From positions 20,161 through 84,160 of the forward strand of contig JAXJYC010000027.1 in the NCBI GenBank assembly GCA_036307185.1: a DNA stretch of 64,000 nucleotides, read 5' to 3'. Numbering within the stretch: the stretch's first letter is position 1; each line of letters starts with the position of its first letter. This stretch comes from SVEL01 sp017381055. GTDB taxonomy: Bacteria; Bacillota; Clostridia; Lachnospirales; Lachnospiraceae. Positions 9,731 to 18,101 of this stretch are shown piece by piece. Both the position numbers and the translations under genes were made by a program. A model generated the notes under the pieces. The model saw only the letters and a program-made list of their open reading frames with translations, ran no database searches and had not been told where the DNA came from.

Positions 9731-9777
9731 AAAAAAGCTCCATGGCATCGGTACATTGTGATACCATGGAGTTTTTT
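9731..9777 (-). terminator. Intercistronic attenuator hairpin between binding-protein and permease genes
   Basis: An 8-bp stem CTCCATGG/CCATGGAG (9738-9745 with 9764-9771), flanked by A6 and U6-7 runs, forms a terminator-like hairpin on the minus strand 37 bp after the binding-protein stop. The flanking A and U tracts can extend the stem. It most likely works as a partial terminator or 3' stabiliser that keeps the binding protein in excess. Confidence 0.8.
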
Positions 9778-9813
9778 AATTATAATTTAAGATATCACTA
9801 TCTTTAAAACTTA

Positions 9814-11067
9814 TTATCTACCGTTGATAGCATTCTCGAACTTAGCTGTCTCATCAGCAGCGTTGTCCTCTGTTACTGTACCATCCATAATAGCGTTAGC
9901 CATTGTTACAGCGTTATCCCACCAGTTGTTGCCGAATGTTGTGTTAGCTGGCTGAATGATAGCTGTGTTAGCAACTGTGTTTGCCTGAGCCTGAGCTAAA
10001 GCATCATTCTTAACTGCATCTGACTCAAGTAACTTTGTATTACATGGAACGATGTTTCTCATCTCATAGTGTGACTTCTGAGCATCCTCACTAGCTAAGA
10101 ACTGAGCGAATGCAACAGCAACCTTCTGATTCTCACAGTTAGGGTTAACACCGATAGCCTTTGAACCAGCGAATGACTTAAGAGCGTAATCCTTACCATC
10201 TACATTGATTGTAGGAAGCTGACAGATACCAACGTTCTCTTCACCAAGAGCCTTAACTACGTTCTCATAATCCCATGTACCAGAGAAGATAGCACCGATA
10301 GAACCATCACCAAGACCTGCCATACCTGAACCTGCATCATCCTTAACGAAGTTAGGATTCTTTGCAAGACCAACTAAGTACTTTGTAACAGCTGTAGCAT
10401 TGTCACCAAGAACGATACCAGCTGCCTCGTCATCACCGTTAGCACCACAGAATACACCACCTGCTGCAGCGTAGAATGCCTGGAAGTACCAAGAGTTTGT
10501 GATAGGGAATGCAACCTTAGCCTTTGAAAGCATTGTATCAAGGCTCTTTACATCATCTTCTGAGAAGATTGACTTATTATAGTACATGAACCATGTATTA
10601 GCTGTGAATGGGAAACCGTAAACCTTTCCATCCTTAGAAACTGTAGCTAACATTGTCTCACTGTTTGTTTCCTTAACGTAATCAAGGTTTGAACCACCGA
10701 TCTGAGCGATAGCATCAGAATCAAGTAATGATGTTAACTGATCGTTAGCGAAGAAATATACGTCAGCTGCTGCTGTAGGATCCTGTGTTACCATCTTTCC
10801 TGCATCACCTTCTGAACATGTCTCATAATTAAATGTGATGTTCCATGTTGGATGAGCCTCACCAAACTTAGTAGCCATCTCCTGAATCCAACCAGATTCC
10901 TGATCTTCTGCTGGGCACCATACCTTTAATTCAGCTGTGATAGCCTCTTCTCCACCGTTACCTGCTGCAGTTGTTTCGTTCTTATCCTTAGAACCGCCAC
11001 AACCAAAGATTGTTGCTGCGCACATTGCTGTAGTCATAGCAAGTGCTGTTAACTTCTTAATCTTCAT
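9814..11067 (-). CDS. Maltodextrin-type ABC transporter solute-binding lipoprotein (MalE-like)
   Basis: A 417-residue family-1 binding protein. The start is the ATG at 11065-11067, preceded by AGGAGG; an upstream ATG at 11133 would add 22 residues without a ribosome binding site. The signal peptide ends in lipobox 'TIFGC', followed by a Gly/Lys/Thr linker. 'ELKVWCPAEDQESGWIQEM' at the mature N-terminus and 'GTWDYENV' are typical of bacterial maltose/maltodextrin-binding proteins. It should capture dextrins released by the surface amylase and pass them to the MalF/MalG-like pair. It is the first gene of the importer operon, with a strong promoter 180 bp upstream. Confidence 0.9.
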   Translation of the reverse strand: MKIKKLTALAMTTAMCAATIFGCGGSKDKNETTAAGNGGEEAITAELKVWCPAEDQESGWIQEMATKFGEAHPTWNITFNYETCSEGDAGKMVTQDPTAAADVYFFANDQLTSLLDSDAIAQIGGSNLDYVKETNSETMLATVSKDGKVYGFPFTANTWFMYYNKSIFSEDDVKSLDTMLSKAKVAFPITNSWYFQAFYAAAGGVFCGANGDDEAAGIVLGDNATAVTKYLVGLAKNPNFVKDDAGSGMAGLGDGSIGAIFSGTWDYENVVKALGEENVGICQLPTINVDGKDYALKSFAGSKAIGVNPNCENQKVAVAFAQFLASEDAQKSHYEMRNIVPCNTKLLESDAVKNDALAQAQANTVANTAIIQPANTTFGNNWWDNAVTMANAIMDGTVTEDNAADETAKFENAINGR

Positions 11068-11249
11068 TTTTTTCCTCCTATATGCATTAAATGCAAGATT
11101 TTTTTTTACCTCCAAGCAGTTCGCCCGGGGCAATTCGTATGAAACTATTATAATGTGTCACACTAATAAAATATATATTAAAATTTATAGAAATATGTTG
11201 TTTTTTTATTATTTAACATTCATATTTAAGAATAACCACATTCTTCGTT

Positions 11250-11277
11250 TTTATACATATTGCACAAATTTTGTCAA
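11250..11277 (-). promoter_or_regulatory. SigA-type promoter of the maltodextrin importer operon
   Basis: On the minus strand TTGACA (11272-11277) is followed after 16 bases by TATAAA (11250-11255). Transcription would leave a leader of about 180 nt before the MalE-like start. The leader contains a short inverted repeat TGCAT-N3-ATGCA (11083-11095) that could be an operator, but no regulator is identified. Confidence 0.7.
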
Positions 11278-11377
11278 GTGTTTCTTTTAATTAATATTTC
11301 CTTCTAATCATAATGCACAATTTCTTACATATTTTTCCACCTCTGTTTGAGTCTCTTCTTATTATATATTAATTTAT

Positions 11378-11442
11378 AGAACAAAGCGGACAAGTCCGCA
11401 TCATTTTCCTATATAAGAACAAAGCGGACAAGTCCGCATCAT
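11378..11442. repeat. Tandem copy of a short palindromic repeat (GCGGACaaGTCCGC)
   Basis: A 27-bp sequence occurs twice with a 38-bp period (11378-11404 and 11416-11442). Its core is the perfect inverted repeat GCGGAC-AA-GTCCGC (11386-11399 and 11424-11437). The same core recurs at 20967-20980. It lies in the intergenic region between the kinase gene and the importer promoter. Confidence 0.85.
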
Positions 11443-11607
11443 CTCCCTACATCCCTCTATCTAGAGGGACTTGCTCAGCTTTGCGAGCCGAGCACGATCA
11501 GCTTTAGCTGATATTTTCCTATCGTGCGAGTGCTCATCCTCGCGGAGCGTTTTTTATCATATAGGAAGTTCTCATTGAGAACTTTCCTATATGATAAAAA
11601 GAGAATC
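11443..11607. repeat. Cluster of intergenic hairpins downstream of the kinase gene
   Basis: The rest of this 540-bp gap holds no gene but a chain of inverted repeats: TCCCTCT/AGAGGGA (11452-11458 with 11463-11469); a nested hairpin with outer arms GCACGAT/ATCGTGC, inner arms ATCAGC/GCTGAT and an unpaired TTTTCCT strand; and a long hairpin (11557-11575 with 11577-11596) differing by one base. The last one has no U-run on the kinase strand, so it is not an obvious terminator. The first part of the gap (11278-11377) shows nothing recognisable. Confidence 0.7.
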
Positions 11608-13341
11608 CTATATAATAGAATTCTCTTTTGTCTCACCTACTCTTTTTATAGGTATACGCGCTGTAATTGTAGTTCCTTTATTTATTTCACTATATACACT
11701 CAATCCATAATTTTCTCCATAGAATAAATGTATTCGATCATTAACATTACGCATACCATAACCTTTAGAATGCTGCGTAATAATACTAGCAGCCTTTTCT
11801 TCATCCATACCGACACCATTGTCAGTAATACTGATTAATATATCACTTCCTTCAATCCAGCCTTTTATTGTTATAAGACCTCGTTTATCTTCCTCCATAA
11901 CTTCAATACCATGTTCTATGGCATTTTCTACAATAGGTTGGAGTATAAGATTTAGGGATTCGTACTGCATAATTTCTTCGTCGATATCATATTCTACATC
12001 AAACTCGTAATCATGCATAAATAACTGTACAGCAATATAAGATTTTACATTTTTTATTTCATCAGCTATAGGTAATACGTTTTTTCCCTTATTTAAAGAT
12101 GTTCTATAGAAATGTGACAAAGCCAAAGTAATCTCACTTATATCTTTATTACCATTTTCTATAGCCTTCCAATTGATAAGGGACAATGTATTATATAAGA
12201 AATGAGGATTAATCTGATTCTGAAGAGCCTTCATCTCATACTTCTTCTGAGTTATCTCGCTTTCATACACCTCTGTGATAAGTGTCTGTATCTTTCCAAG
12301 CAATGTATTATAACCTCTAATCAACTCTCCAATCTCGTCATTAGAAACCTCTTCAAGTCTCAAGCTAAAATCACCAGTTTCTGTAGCTACCATTCCATCT
12401 CTAAGATAAGAAAGTCTACTTGTTATAAACTTACCTACCCATATCATTCCTAATACCAGAGTAACCACTCCTACAACTATAACGACAGTTGCTAGAAATG
12501 TAATAGGACGAGTATCACTTACTATAGATACATCAGGCTTGTACAAATATAGTTTCCAATCTGTTTGTTCAAGTTGTTCACTAAATATCTTGTACTCAGA
12601 TTTGTTATTTAAATTCTCAAACTCTTCATATTCAAGATGATACTTCTTATATTTATTCTCAAAATTGCAAGTTTCATATACTACATTATTATCGCCATCA
12701 ACTACGAACATACCGTAATTAGTACCCATATTATAGGTTAAACCTTCAAAAAGCTTCTCATAGTCAACGGATACATAAAACAAGCCTAACACACCATTTT
12801 TCTTAAGCACTGCAGAACGTCTTACACAAAAGGCAATATTTTCTTCCTTATCTACATACCAATGCGGTTCCACATCCTTACACGCTCGCTTGTACCAATG
12901 CTCATCCGACACCTCTGACAGTGGAACTATGAGCTCATCTAACTTCTTACCATCTATATTTACATAGAAGGTTGCTCTCTTAACCGCATCTCCAAAATAT
13001 ATAACTGTATCAAGCTGTGGCTTAACTACAGAGTTAATCTGTTCATACAAGTCATAAGGATTGTCATAATCTGTTATAAGTACCTTAGCTATTACATCAT
13101 TAAATGTAATATAATTCGACAGATTATTATATGTCACCAACTCAGAGTCAACAGAGTAGGCAGCCTGTTTCATATATGTGGTCAAATTCTGTTCCTCTCT
13201 CTGTCGTAATATATCTGACATAAGAGATGAACTAACCATAACCACAACAAGCATAGGTATAATTCCTATTACACAGTATATAAGAATCAGCTTATTTCGC
13301 ACTTTCATATTGTTCAAAAATGTTTTTAACTTTTTAAACAA
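11608..13341 (-). CDS. Sensor histidine kinase, YesM/LytS type
   Basis: A 577-residue membrane kinase. A transmembrane helix near residues 16-40, an extracytoplasmic Cache-like sensor region of about 240 residues, a second helix near 280-303, a HAMP segment, the His_kinase motif 'QINPHFLYNTLS' (phospho-acceptor His) and a C-terminal HATPase with 'PIVENAIEHG' and 'DNGVGM'. It starts at a TTG immediately after the stop of the response-regulator gene (TAATTG), with GGGGGAG upstream; the next ATG, 11 codons in, lacks a ribosome binding site. YesM/YesN pairs usually control nearby carbohydrate uptake genes, so an alpha-glucan signal is likely but not shown. Confidence 0.88.
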   Translation of the reverse strand: MFKKLKTFLNNMKVRNKLILIYCVIGIIPMLVVVMVSSSLMSDILRQREEQNLTTYMKQAAYSVDSELVTYNNLSNYITFNDVIAKVLITDYDNPYDLYEQINSVVKPQLDTVIYFGDAVKRATFYVNIDGKKLDELIVPLSEVSDEHWYKRACKDVEPHWYVDKEENIAFCVRRSAVLKKNGVLGLFYVSVDYEKLFEGLTYNMGTNYGMFVVDGDNNVVYETCNFENKYKKYHLEYEEFENLNNKSEYKIFSEQLEQTDWKLYLYKPDVSIVSDTRPITFLATVVIVVGVVTLVLGMIWVGKFITSRLSYLRDGMVATETGDFSLRLEEVSNDEIGELIRGYNTLLGKIQTLITEVYESEITQKKYEMKALQNQINPHFLYNTLSLINWKAIENGNKDISEITLALSHFYRTSLNKGKNVLPIADEIKNVKSYIAVQLFMHDYEFDVEYDIDEEIMQYESLNLILQPIVENAIEHGIEVMEEDKRGLITIKGWIEGSDILISITDNGVGMDEEKAASIITQHSKGYGMRNVNDRIHLFYGENYGLSVYSEINKGTTITARIPIKRVGETKENSII

Positions 13342-14871
13342 TTATTTCTCCCCCTGACTTCTAAACTTCTGTGGGCTTATACCAAAATACTCTCTAAAGC
13401 TCTGACAGAAGTACGATACATTTGGATAACCTACTTCATTACTTATAGTTACTATCTTCTTGTGACTTTCCTCAAGCATTTCCTTAGCCTTTTCCATTCT
13501 ATAAGCCTTAATGAACTTACTTAAGTTCTGTCCTGTCTCTTTCTTAAATACACAGCTCAAATAACTTGGCGCCATGTATACAAGGTCAGCTAAGTATTCA
13601 ACACTGATTTCCTCGCCATAATGCTCATATATATATTGCTTAACACTTTCAATTTCTCTATGAATCATCTGTGGATTAGACTGGAAAGTATCCTCTAATC
13701 TCTTAATATTTACATTAACAATATCTATAACTGTCTGGAAATCAGCTGACTTGTATAACTTCTCTATCTCACTATTTAAATCAAGCGCACTTACGTCAGG
13801 CAAATTATCATAAAAATCCTTAAGCAAATTAGAGAAAATAAACTTAATATAAACTTGTGAGAAATCATTCTTCTTCTTATACTTCATACAAAGCTTTTCA
13901 AAATGAACCTTAAGATTCTCCGTATCCTTCATCTTAATATCCTGCTTCATCTGCTTCATAAGTGTATCATCGTCTATATGTTCATCTATAGCAACCTGAT
14001 CATCTGCATACGATATATATATCTTCGACTCAGTCTCATAAAATCTATTTTCCATAAGACTTTCTGTCTCTTCAAAAGCTGCTGTTATATTTCTAACATC
14101 TTCAAACTCTTTTGAAATAGCTATATACGCTGTAATTCTATGTTCTTTAAGAATCATCTCCTGAATATTTGTAGCCAATTCCTTCCAATACTTTTCGTCA
14201 TTCTCTTTCTTATCAAAGAAAATAACACACTGATCAGTATTAAGATTAAGATACTGGAACTCCATATCGCCTATACATTCTTGCATATTCTGTAAAAATC
14301 CTGTATCAGTCTTACCAAAGAAACTCTGCTCAAACTCGAGAAGCATAAGTCTATGATAATCTATATTAAGCTCATTCTTAGATAACCCAAGTTCCTCAAC
14401 CTCATTGGAACCCAATCCATTAACAAGAGAATATAAGTAATGTTGCTTCATAAAGGACATACTCTTTTCCTTTAAATCCTGCTCATACTTCTGACTATCT
14501 AACTCATCAAGTATCTTTCTAAGAGTTGGTTCAAACTCCTTAGGATCAACTGGCTTAAGAATATAATCAGACACACCAAGCTTAACTGCAAGCTTCGCAT
14601 ACTCAAAATCACTATATCCACTAACAATAATTATCTTCATATTTGGATTAAGGTTTCTCTCCTTAATCTGTTTAATAAGCTCCATTCCATCCATATGTGG
14701 CATCTTAACATCAGTCAACAATATATCAACCTCGTTATTCTCCAAATACTCAAGAGCTACCTGACCATTAACAATCTCAACAATTTCACAATCTATATCC
14801 ATCTGCTTAAAAAGGAACAAAACTCCTTTTCTTTCTATCTTTTCATCATCTACAACTAATATTCTATACAT
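13342..14871 (-). CDS. Response regulator, YesN type (REC + AraC-family HTH)
   Basis: A 509-residue regulator. The N-terminal receiver has 'VVDDE', phospho-acceptor Asp54 in 'LLTDVKMP', 'SGYSDFEYAKLAV' and Lys in 'YILKPVD'. A long alpha-helical linker follows, then a C-terminal AraC double helix-turn-helix ('VSVEYLADLVYMAPSYLS' to 'GISPQKFRSQGEK'). It is encoded first, directly ahead of its kinase, with GGAGGAA before the ATG. It probably binds DNA to activate the importer and alpha-glucan genes next door. This target assignment is by location only. Confidence 0.9.
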   Translation of the reverse strand: MYRILVVDDEKIERKGVLFLFKQMDIDCEIVEIVNGQVALEYLENNEVDILLTDVKMPHMDGMELIKQIKERNLNPNMKIIIVSGYSDFEYAKLAVKLGVSDYILKPVDPKEFEPTLRKILDELDSQKYEQDLKEKSMSFMKQHYLYSLVNGLGSNEVEELGLSKNELNIDYHRLMLLEFEQSFFGKTDTGFLQNMQECIGDMEFQYLNLNTDQCVIFFDKKENDEKYWKELATNIQEMILKEHRITAYIAISKEFEDVRNITAAFEETESLMENRFYETESKIYISYADDQVAIDEHIDDDTLMKQMKQDIKMKDTENLKVHFEKLCMKYKKKNDFSQVYIKFIFSNLLKDFYDNLPDVSALDLNSEIEKLYKSADFQTVIDIVNVNIKRLEDTFQSNPQMIHREIESVKQYIYEHYGEEISVEYLADLVYMAPSYLSCVFKKETGQNLSKFIKAYRMEKAKEMLEESHKKIVTISNEVGYPNVSYFCQSFREYFGISPQKFRSQGEK

Positions 14872-14917
14872 TAGCTTCCTCCAAATGTCTATAATTAGGC
14901 TATAATAATCCTATCAT

Positions 14918-14946
14918 ATTTTAATATCTCTTACGAAAAATATCAA
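14918..14946 (-). promoter_or_regulatory. Promoter of the two-component operon
   Basis: TTGATA (14941-14946) and TAAAAT (14918-14923) on the minus strand are 17 bases apart, about 45 bp ahead of the response-regulator ATG. The -35 box lies 5 bp from the left end of the giant inverted repeat. Confidence 0.6.
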
Positions 14947-14950
14947 CCCT

Positions 14951-15637
14951 TTTTTGCATATCCACACCCCATGCCCCTCACTCCCCTCAATTTACACTAT
15001 CCGAACCTATATTGTACATTTCATTCAATTTTCTGCCCTTATTTGAAGTCATGTTATACAGACCTAGTATATTTATATATTTTTCAGAGTTGGATTCGGA
15101 ACCCGTGATTTGCTAAATGCTCCTTTTGAACTAGTTTATTTGCTTGTGCTATTTTCAACGAAACACAGCAAATGCTAGGTGATGTTCACGTGAATGAAGG
15201 ACATCATTCGGAAGATTTTCGTAAAGTTTTCATCCCCACACCGCAGCACAAATGCCGCTTGCCGAATCTGTTTGAGCAGGCTTGGCTCTTATACCCCTGC
15301 GGGGTAATAAGCCAAGCTTGCGAGTTATGCAGGCAAGCGATAAATAAGCATGTGTAAGGTGTGGGGAATGAAAATAGAAAATCTTCCAAGATGTCCTCAT
15401 CACTTGAACAACACTAGCAAGCTGTGTTTCAGTGAAAATACACAAGCTCTTTGTTCAAACGGAGCATATAAGCAAATCATCGGAGCCCTCATAGACTCTG
15501 GAAAATATATAAAATATACTTAGGTCAAATATAACACTTTGAAATAAGGGCAGAAAATTGGATGTCGTAGTTTTCAAAGGTTCAGATAGTGCAAATTGCG
15601 GGTCTACATGAAGGAAGTGGGGTGTGGATATACAAAA
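14951..15637. repeat. Very long imperfect inverted repeat (about 687 bp)
   Basis: The 813-bp gap between the two-component operon and glgP is filled by two arms of about 340 bp in inverted orientation, meeting at ACCCC-TGC-GGGGT (15293-15305). Matching blocks run in the same order along both arms: TATCCACACCCC, CACTATC.GAACCT, CAATTTTCTGCCCTTATTT, GACCTA, GTATATTT, CAGAGT, TGATTTGCT, ATGCTCC, TTTGAAC, GCTTGTG, GAAACACAGC, GGACATC, GGAAGATTTTC, CCCCACACC, CGCTTGCC, GCTTGGCT. Identity between arms is perhaps 65-75 percent by eye, with small indels. Transcribed from either side it would fold into one giant interrupted hairpin. No convincing coding potential; the short ORFs inside have no ribosome binding sites. 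Confidence 0.85.
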
Positions 15638-15660
15638 ACCCTCGGCTATAAGCCGAGGGT
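15634..15660 (-). terminator. Rho-independent terminator of glgP
   Basis: A perfect 10-bp stem (15638-15647 with 15651-15660, ACCCTCGGCT/AGCCGAGGGT) with a 3-base loop and a U5 run on the minus strand, 25 bp after the glgP stop. Its U-run coincides with the right end of the giant inverted repeat. Confidence 0.9.
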
Positions 15661-15684
15661 AATATGTGAAATATTTGTTTCTTA

Positions 15685-17940
15685 TTATGATAAGTGCCAG
15701 ATATCTCTGTTGTACTCTTCGATTGTTCTATCTGATGAGAAGAATCCTGCCTTAGCGATGTTTGTAAGCATCTTCTTAGCCCATGTCTTTCTATCAGCAT
15801 AATCCTTAAGAGCTGTTTCCTTAACTCTGATGTAATCCTTAACATCAAGTAATGTCATGAACCAGTCTTTCTGAATAAGCTCAGCGTGAAGTCTTAATAA
15901 TACGTATGCATTACCAACCTTCATCATCTCTGGGCTGATAAGGAAGTTGATATACTCTCTGATATCAGCGTCATTGATGTAGTAATCCTTAGCAACATAA
16001 TCGCTCTTAGCGTAATGCTCGATTACCTGCTCACTGCTCTCACCGAATGTGTAGATGTTGTTCTCGCCAACAAGCTCAGCGATCTCAACGTTAGCACCGT
16101 CCATTGTACCAAGTGTAACAGCACCGTTAAGCATGAACTTCATGTTACCTGTACCTGAAGCTTCCTTTGAAGCAAGTGAGATCTGCTCTGAGATATCACA
16201 AGCTGGGAATAACTTAGCAGCCTTAGATACATTGTAGTTCTCAACCATAACAACCTTAAGGTATGGAGCTACCTCTGGATCGTTAGCTGTAATATCCTGT
16301 AAGCAAAGAATTGCATGAATGATATCCTTAGCAATCTGGTAAGCTGGAGCAGCCTTAGCACCAAAGATAACTGTGATAGGTGTCTCTGGCTTGTTGCCCT
16401 TCTTAATCTCTAAGTACTTGTAAATTACATAAAGTACATTTAACTGCTGACGCTTGTACTCATGAAGTCTCTTAACCTGGATATCGAAGATTGAGTTCTC
16501 ATCGATATCTACGTTCTGTGTAGCCTTTAAGTAGTTCTTAAGAACAAGCTTTCTAGCCTTCTTTGTCTCAAGAATTCCGTTAAGTACTTCTTCATCATCA
16601 ATATACTTAAGTAACTCTTCAAGCTTTGTAGCATCCTTCTTGAATTCTGGTCCAATGAGCTTCTCAATGTAAGCTGCAAGGTCTTCGTTACAGTGAAGTA
16701 ACCATCTTCTGAATGTGATACCGTTTGTCTTATTGTTAAACTTCTCAGGATAAATCTTGTAGAAGTTATTTAACTCACTGTTCTTTAAGATTTCTGTATG
16801 AAGGTAAGCAACACCATTTACGCTGTATCCGTAGTGGATATCCATATGAGCCATGTGTACTCTGTTCTGATCATCAATGATGTATACAGACTTATCATCA
16901 TACTTAGCTCTTACTCTCTCATCTAATACTCTGATGATTGGAACGAGCTGTGGAACGATTCTCTCAAGGTAGTGGATTGGCCACTTCTCAAGAGCCTCTG
17001 CAAGAATTGTGTGGTTTGTATATGCACAAGTCTTAGATACGATCTCAATAGCCTCATCCTGTGAGATGCCTTCTGCTGTAAGAAGTCTGATTAACTCTGG
17101 GATAACCATTGATGGATGTGTATCGTTAATCTGGATTGTAGCATACTCATGTAAATCATGAAGGTTGCAACCCTTAGCCTTAACTTCATCAAGGATTAAT
17201 CTAGCACCACATGATACCATGAAGTACTGCTGATAAATTCTTAACATATGTCCAGCTTCATCTGAATCATCTGGATATAAGAATAATGTAAGGTTCTTAG
17301 CAATCTGTGTCTTATCGAAGTGAATATCATCACCCCAAACAAGGCTCTCATCGATTGACTCGATATCAAATAAATGAAGCTTATTTGTTCTGTTCTCATA
17401 ACCTGTTACATCTATATCGTAAAGTACAGACTTAACTGAGAAGCCACCGAACTGAACTTCGTATGTCTTATCAGTCTTTGTAAGCCAGCTTGAGTTCTCG
17501 ATCCAAGGATTCTTTGTCTCCTTCTGGAAGTTGTTCTCAAATACCTGCTTAAAAAGACCAAAGTGATAATTTAAACCGATACCGTCACCGTTGATACCAA
17601 TGCTAGCCATTGAATCAAGGAAACAAGCAGCAAGTCTACCAAGACCACCGTTACCAAGTGATGGTTCTGGCTCGATCTCTTCGATATCATAAATGCTCTT
17701 TCCAGCAGCTTCTAACTCAGCCTTAACATCAGCGAATACGCCTAAGTTAATTAAGTTGTTAGATAAAAGCTTACCAATAAGGAACTCAGCTGAGATATAG
17801 TAAATCTTCTTCTTACCTTCAGCAGATACTCTGTCCTTAGAGAGATCCTTTGTCATCTCGAGAAGCGCAACATAAATCTCTTCATTAGAGCATGCGCTTA
17901 AATCTCTACCATACATTTTGTTACAATAATCCTTTAACAT
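15685..17940 (-). CDS. glgP: Glycogen/maltodextrin phosphorylase
   Basis: This PLP-dependent enzyme (GT35, EC 2.4.1.1) releases glucose-1-phosphate from the non-reducing ends of glycogen or maltodextrin. The 751-residue protein carries 'EPSLGNGGLGRLAACFLDS' near the N-terminal third, 'QINDTHPS', 'VKRLHEYKRQ', and the PLP site 'KEASGTGNMK' with the cofactor Lys at about residue 601. It is somewhat shorter than the 800-840 residues of enterobacterial or animal enzymes, as is common in Firmicutes. The ATG follows AGGAGG. It lies alone between the oligoglucosidase gene and its own terminator and supplies the cytosolic step after dextrin import. Confidence 0.95.
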   Translation of the reverse strand: MLKDYCNKMYGRDLSACSNEEIYVALLEMTKDLSKDRVSAEGKKKIYYISAEFLIGKLLSNNLINLGVFADVKAELEAAGKSIYDIEEIEPEPSLGNGGLGRLAACFLDSMASIGINGDGIGLNYHFGLFKQVFENNFQKETKNPWIENSSWLTKTDKTYEVQFGGFSVKSVLYDIDVTGYENRTNKLHLFDIESIDESLVWGDDIHFDKTQIAKNLTLFLYPDDSDEAGHMLRIYQQYFMVSCGARLILDEVKAKGCNLHDLHEYATIQINDTHPSMVIPELIRLLTAEGISQDEAIEIVSKTCAYTNHTILAEALEKWPIHYLERIVPQLVPIIRVLDERVRAKYDDKSVYIIDDQNRVHMAHMDIHYGYSVNGVAYLHTEILKNSELNNFYKIYPEKFNNKTNGITFRRWLLHCNEDLAAYIEKLIGPEFKKDATKLEELLKYIDDEEVLNGILETKKARKLVLKNYLKATQNVDIDENSIFDIQVKRLHEYKRQQLNVLYVIYKYLEIKKGNKPETPITVIFGAKAAPAYQIAKDIIHAILCLQDITANDPEVAPYLKVVMVENYNVSKAAKLFPACDISEQISLASKEASGTGNMKFMLNGAVTLGTMDGANVEIAELVGENNIYTFGESSEQVIEHYAKSDYVAKDYYINDADIREYINFLISPEMMKVGNAYVLLRLHAELIQKDWFMTLLDVKDYIRVKETALKDYADRKTWAKKMLTNIAKAGFFSSDRTIEEYNRDIWHLS

Positions 17941-18101
17941 AATTACCTCCTGTTTTTAGATGCTACCTTCTCCAATGCATCTTTAGTATTTTATATAATG
18001 TTTAAAAGGTTCCTTTTTCCTAGATGAGCCCCAATAAAATAACTCATCATACGCAAATTATAATATTATTTTTGATAGAATGCTTGTAATTTTTAGACTA
18101 A

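Noticed and set aside
9711..9767. Longer MalF-like protein starting at 9767
   Set aside because: The extra codons are the arms of the intercistronic hairpin, and the ribosome binding site points to the GTG at 9710.
14951..15637. Retron, group II intron or IS origin of the giant inverted repeat
   Set aside because: No reverse transcriptase, transposase or intron domain V is near, and I see no target-site duplication; origin is left open.
15172..15848. Short ORFs of 61-88 codons in and next to the giant inverted repeat
   Set aside because: They appear on both strands because the DNA is palindromic, overlap each other or the end of glgP, and lack ribosome binding sites and recognisable products.
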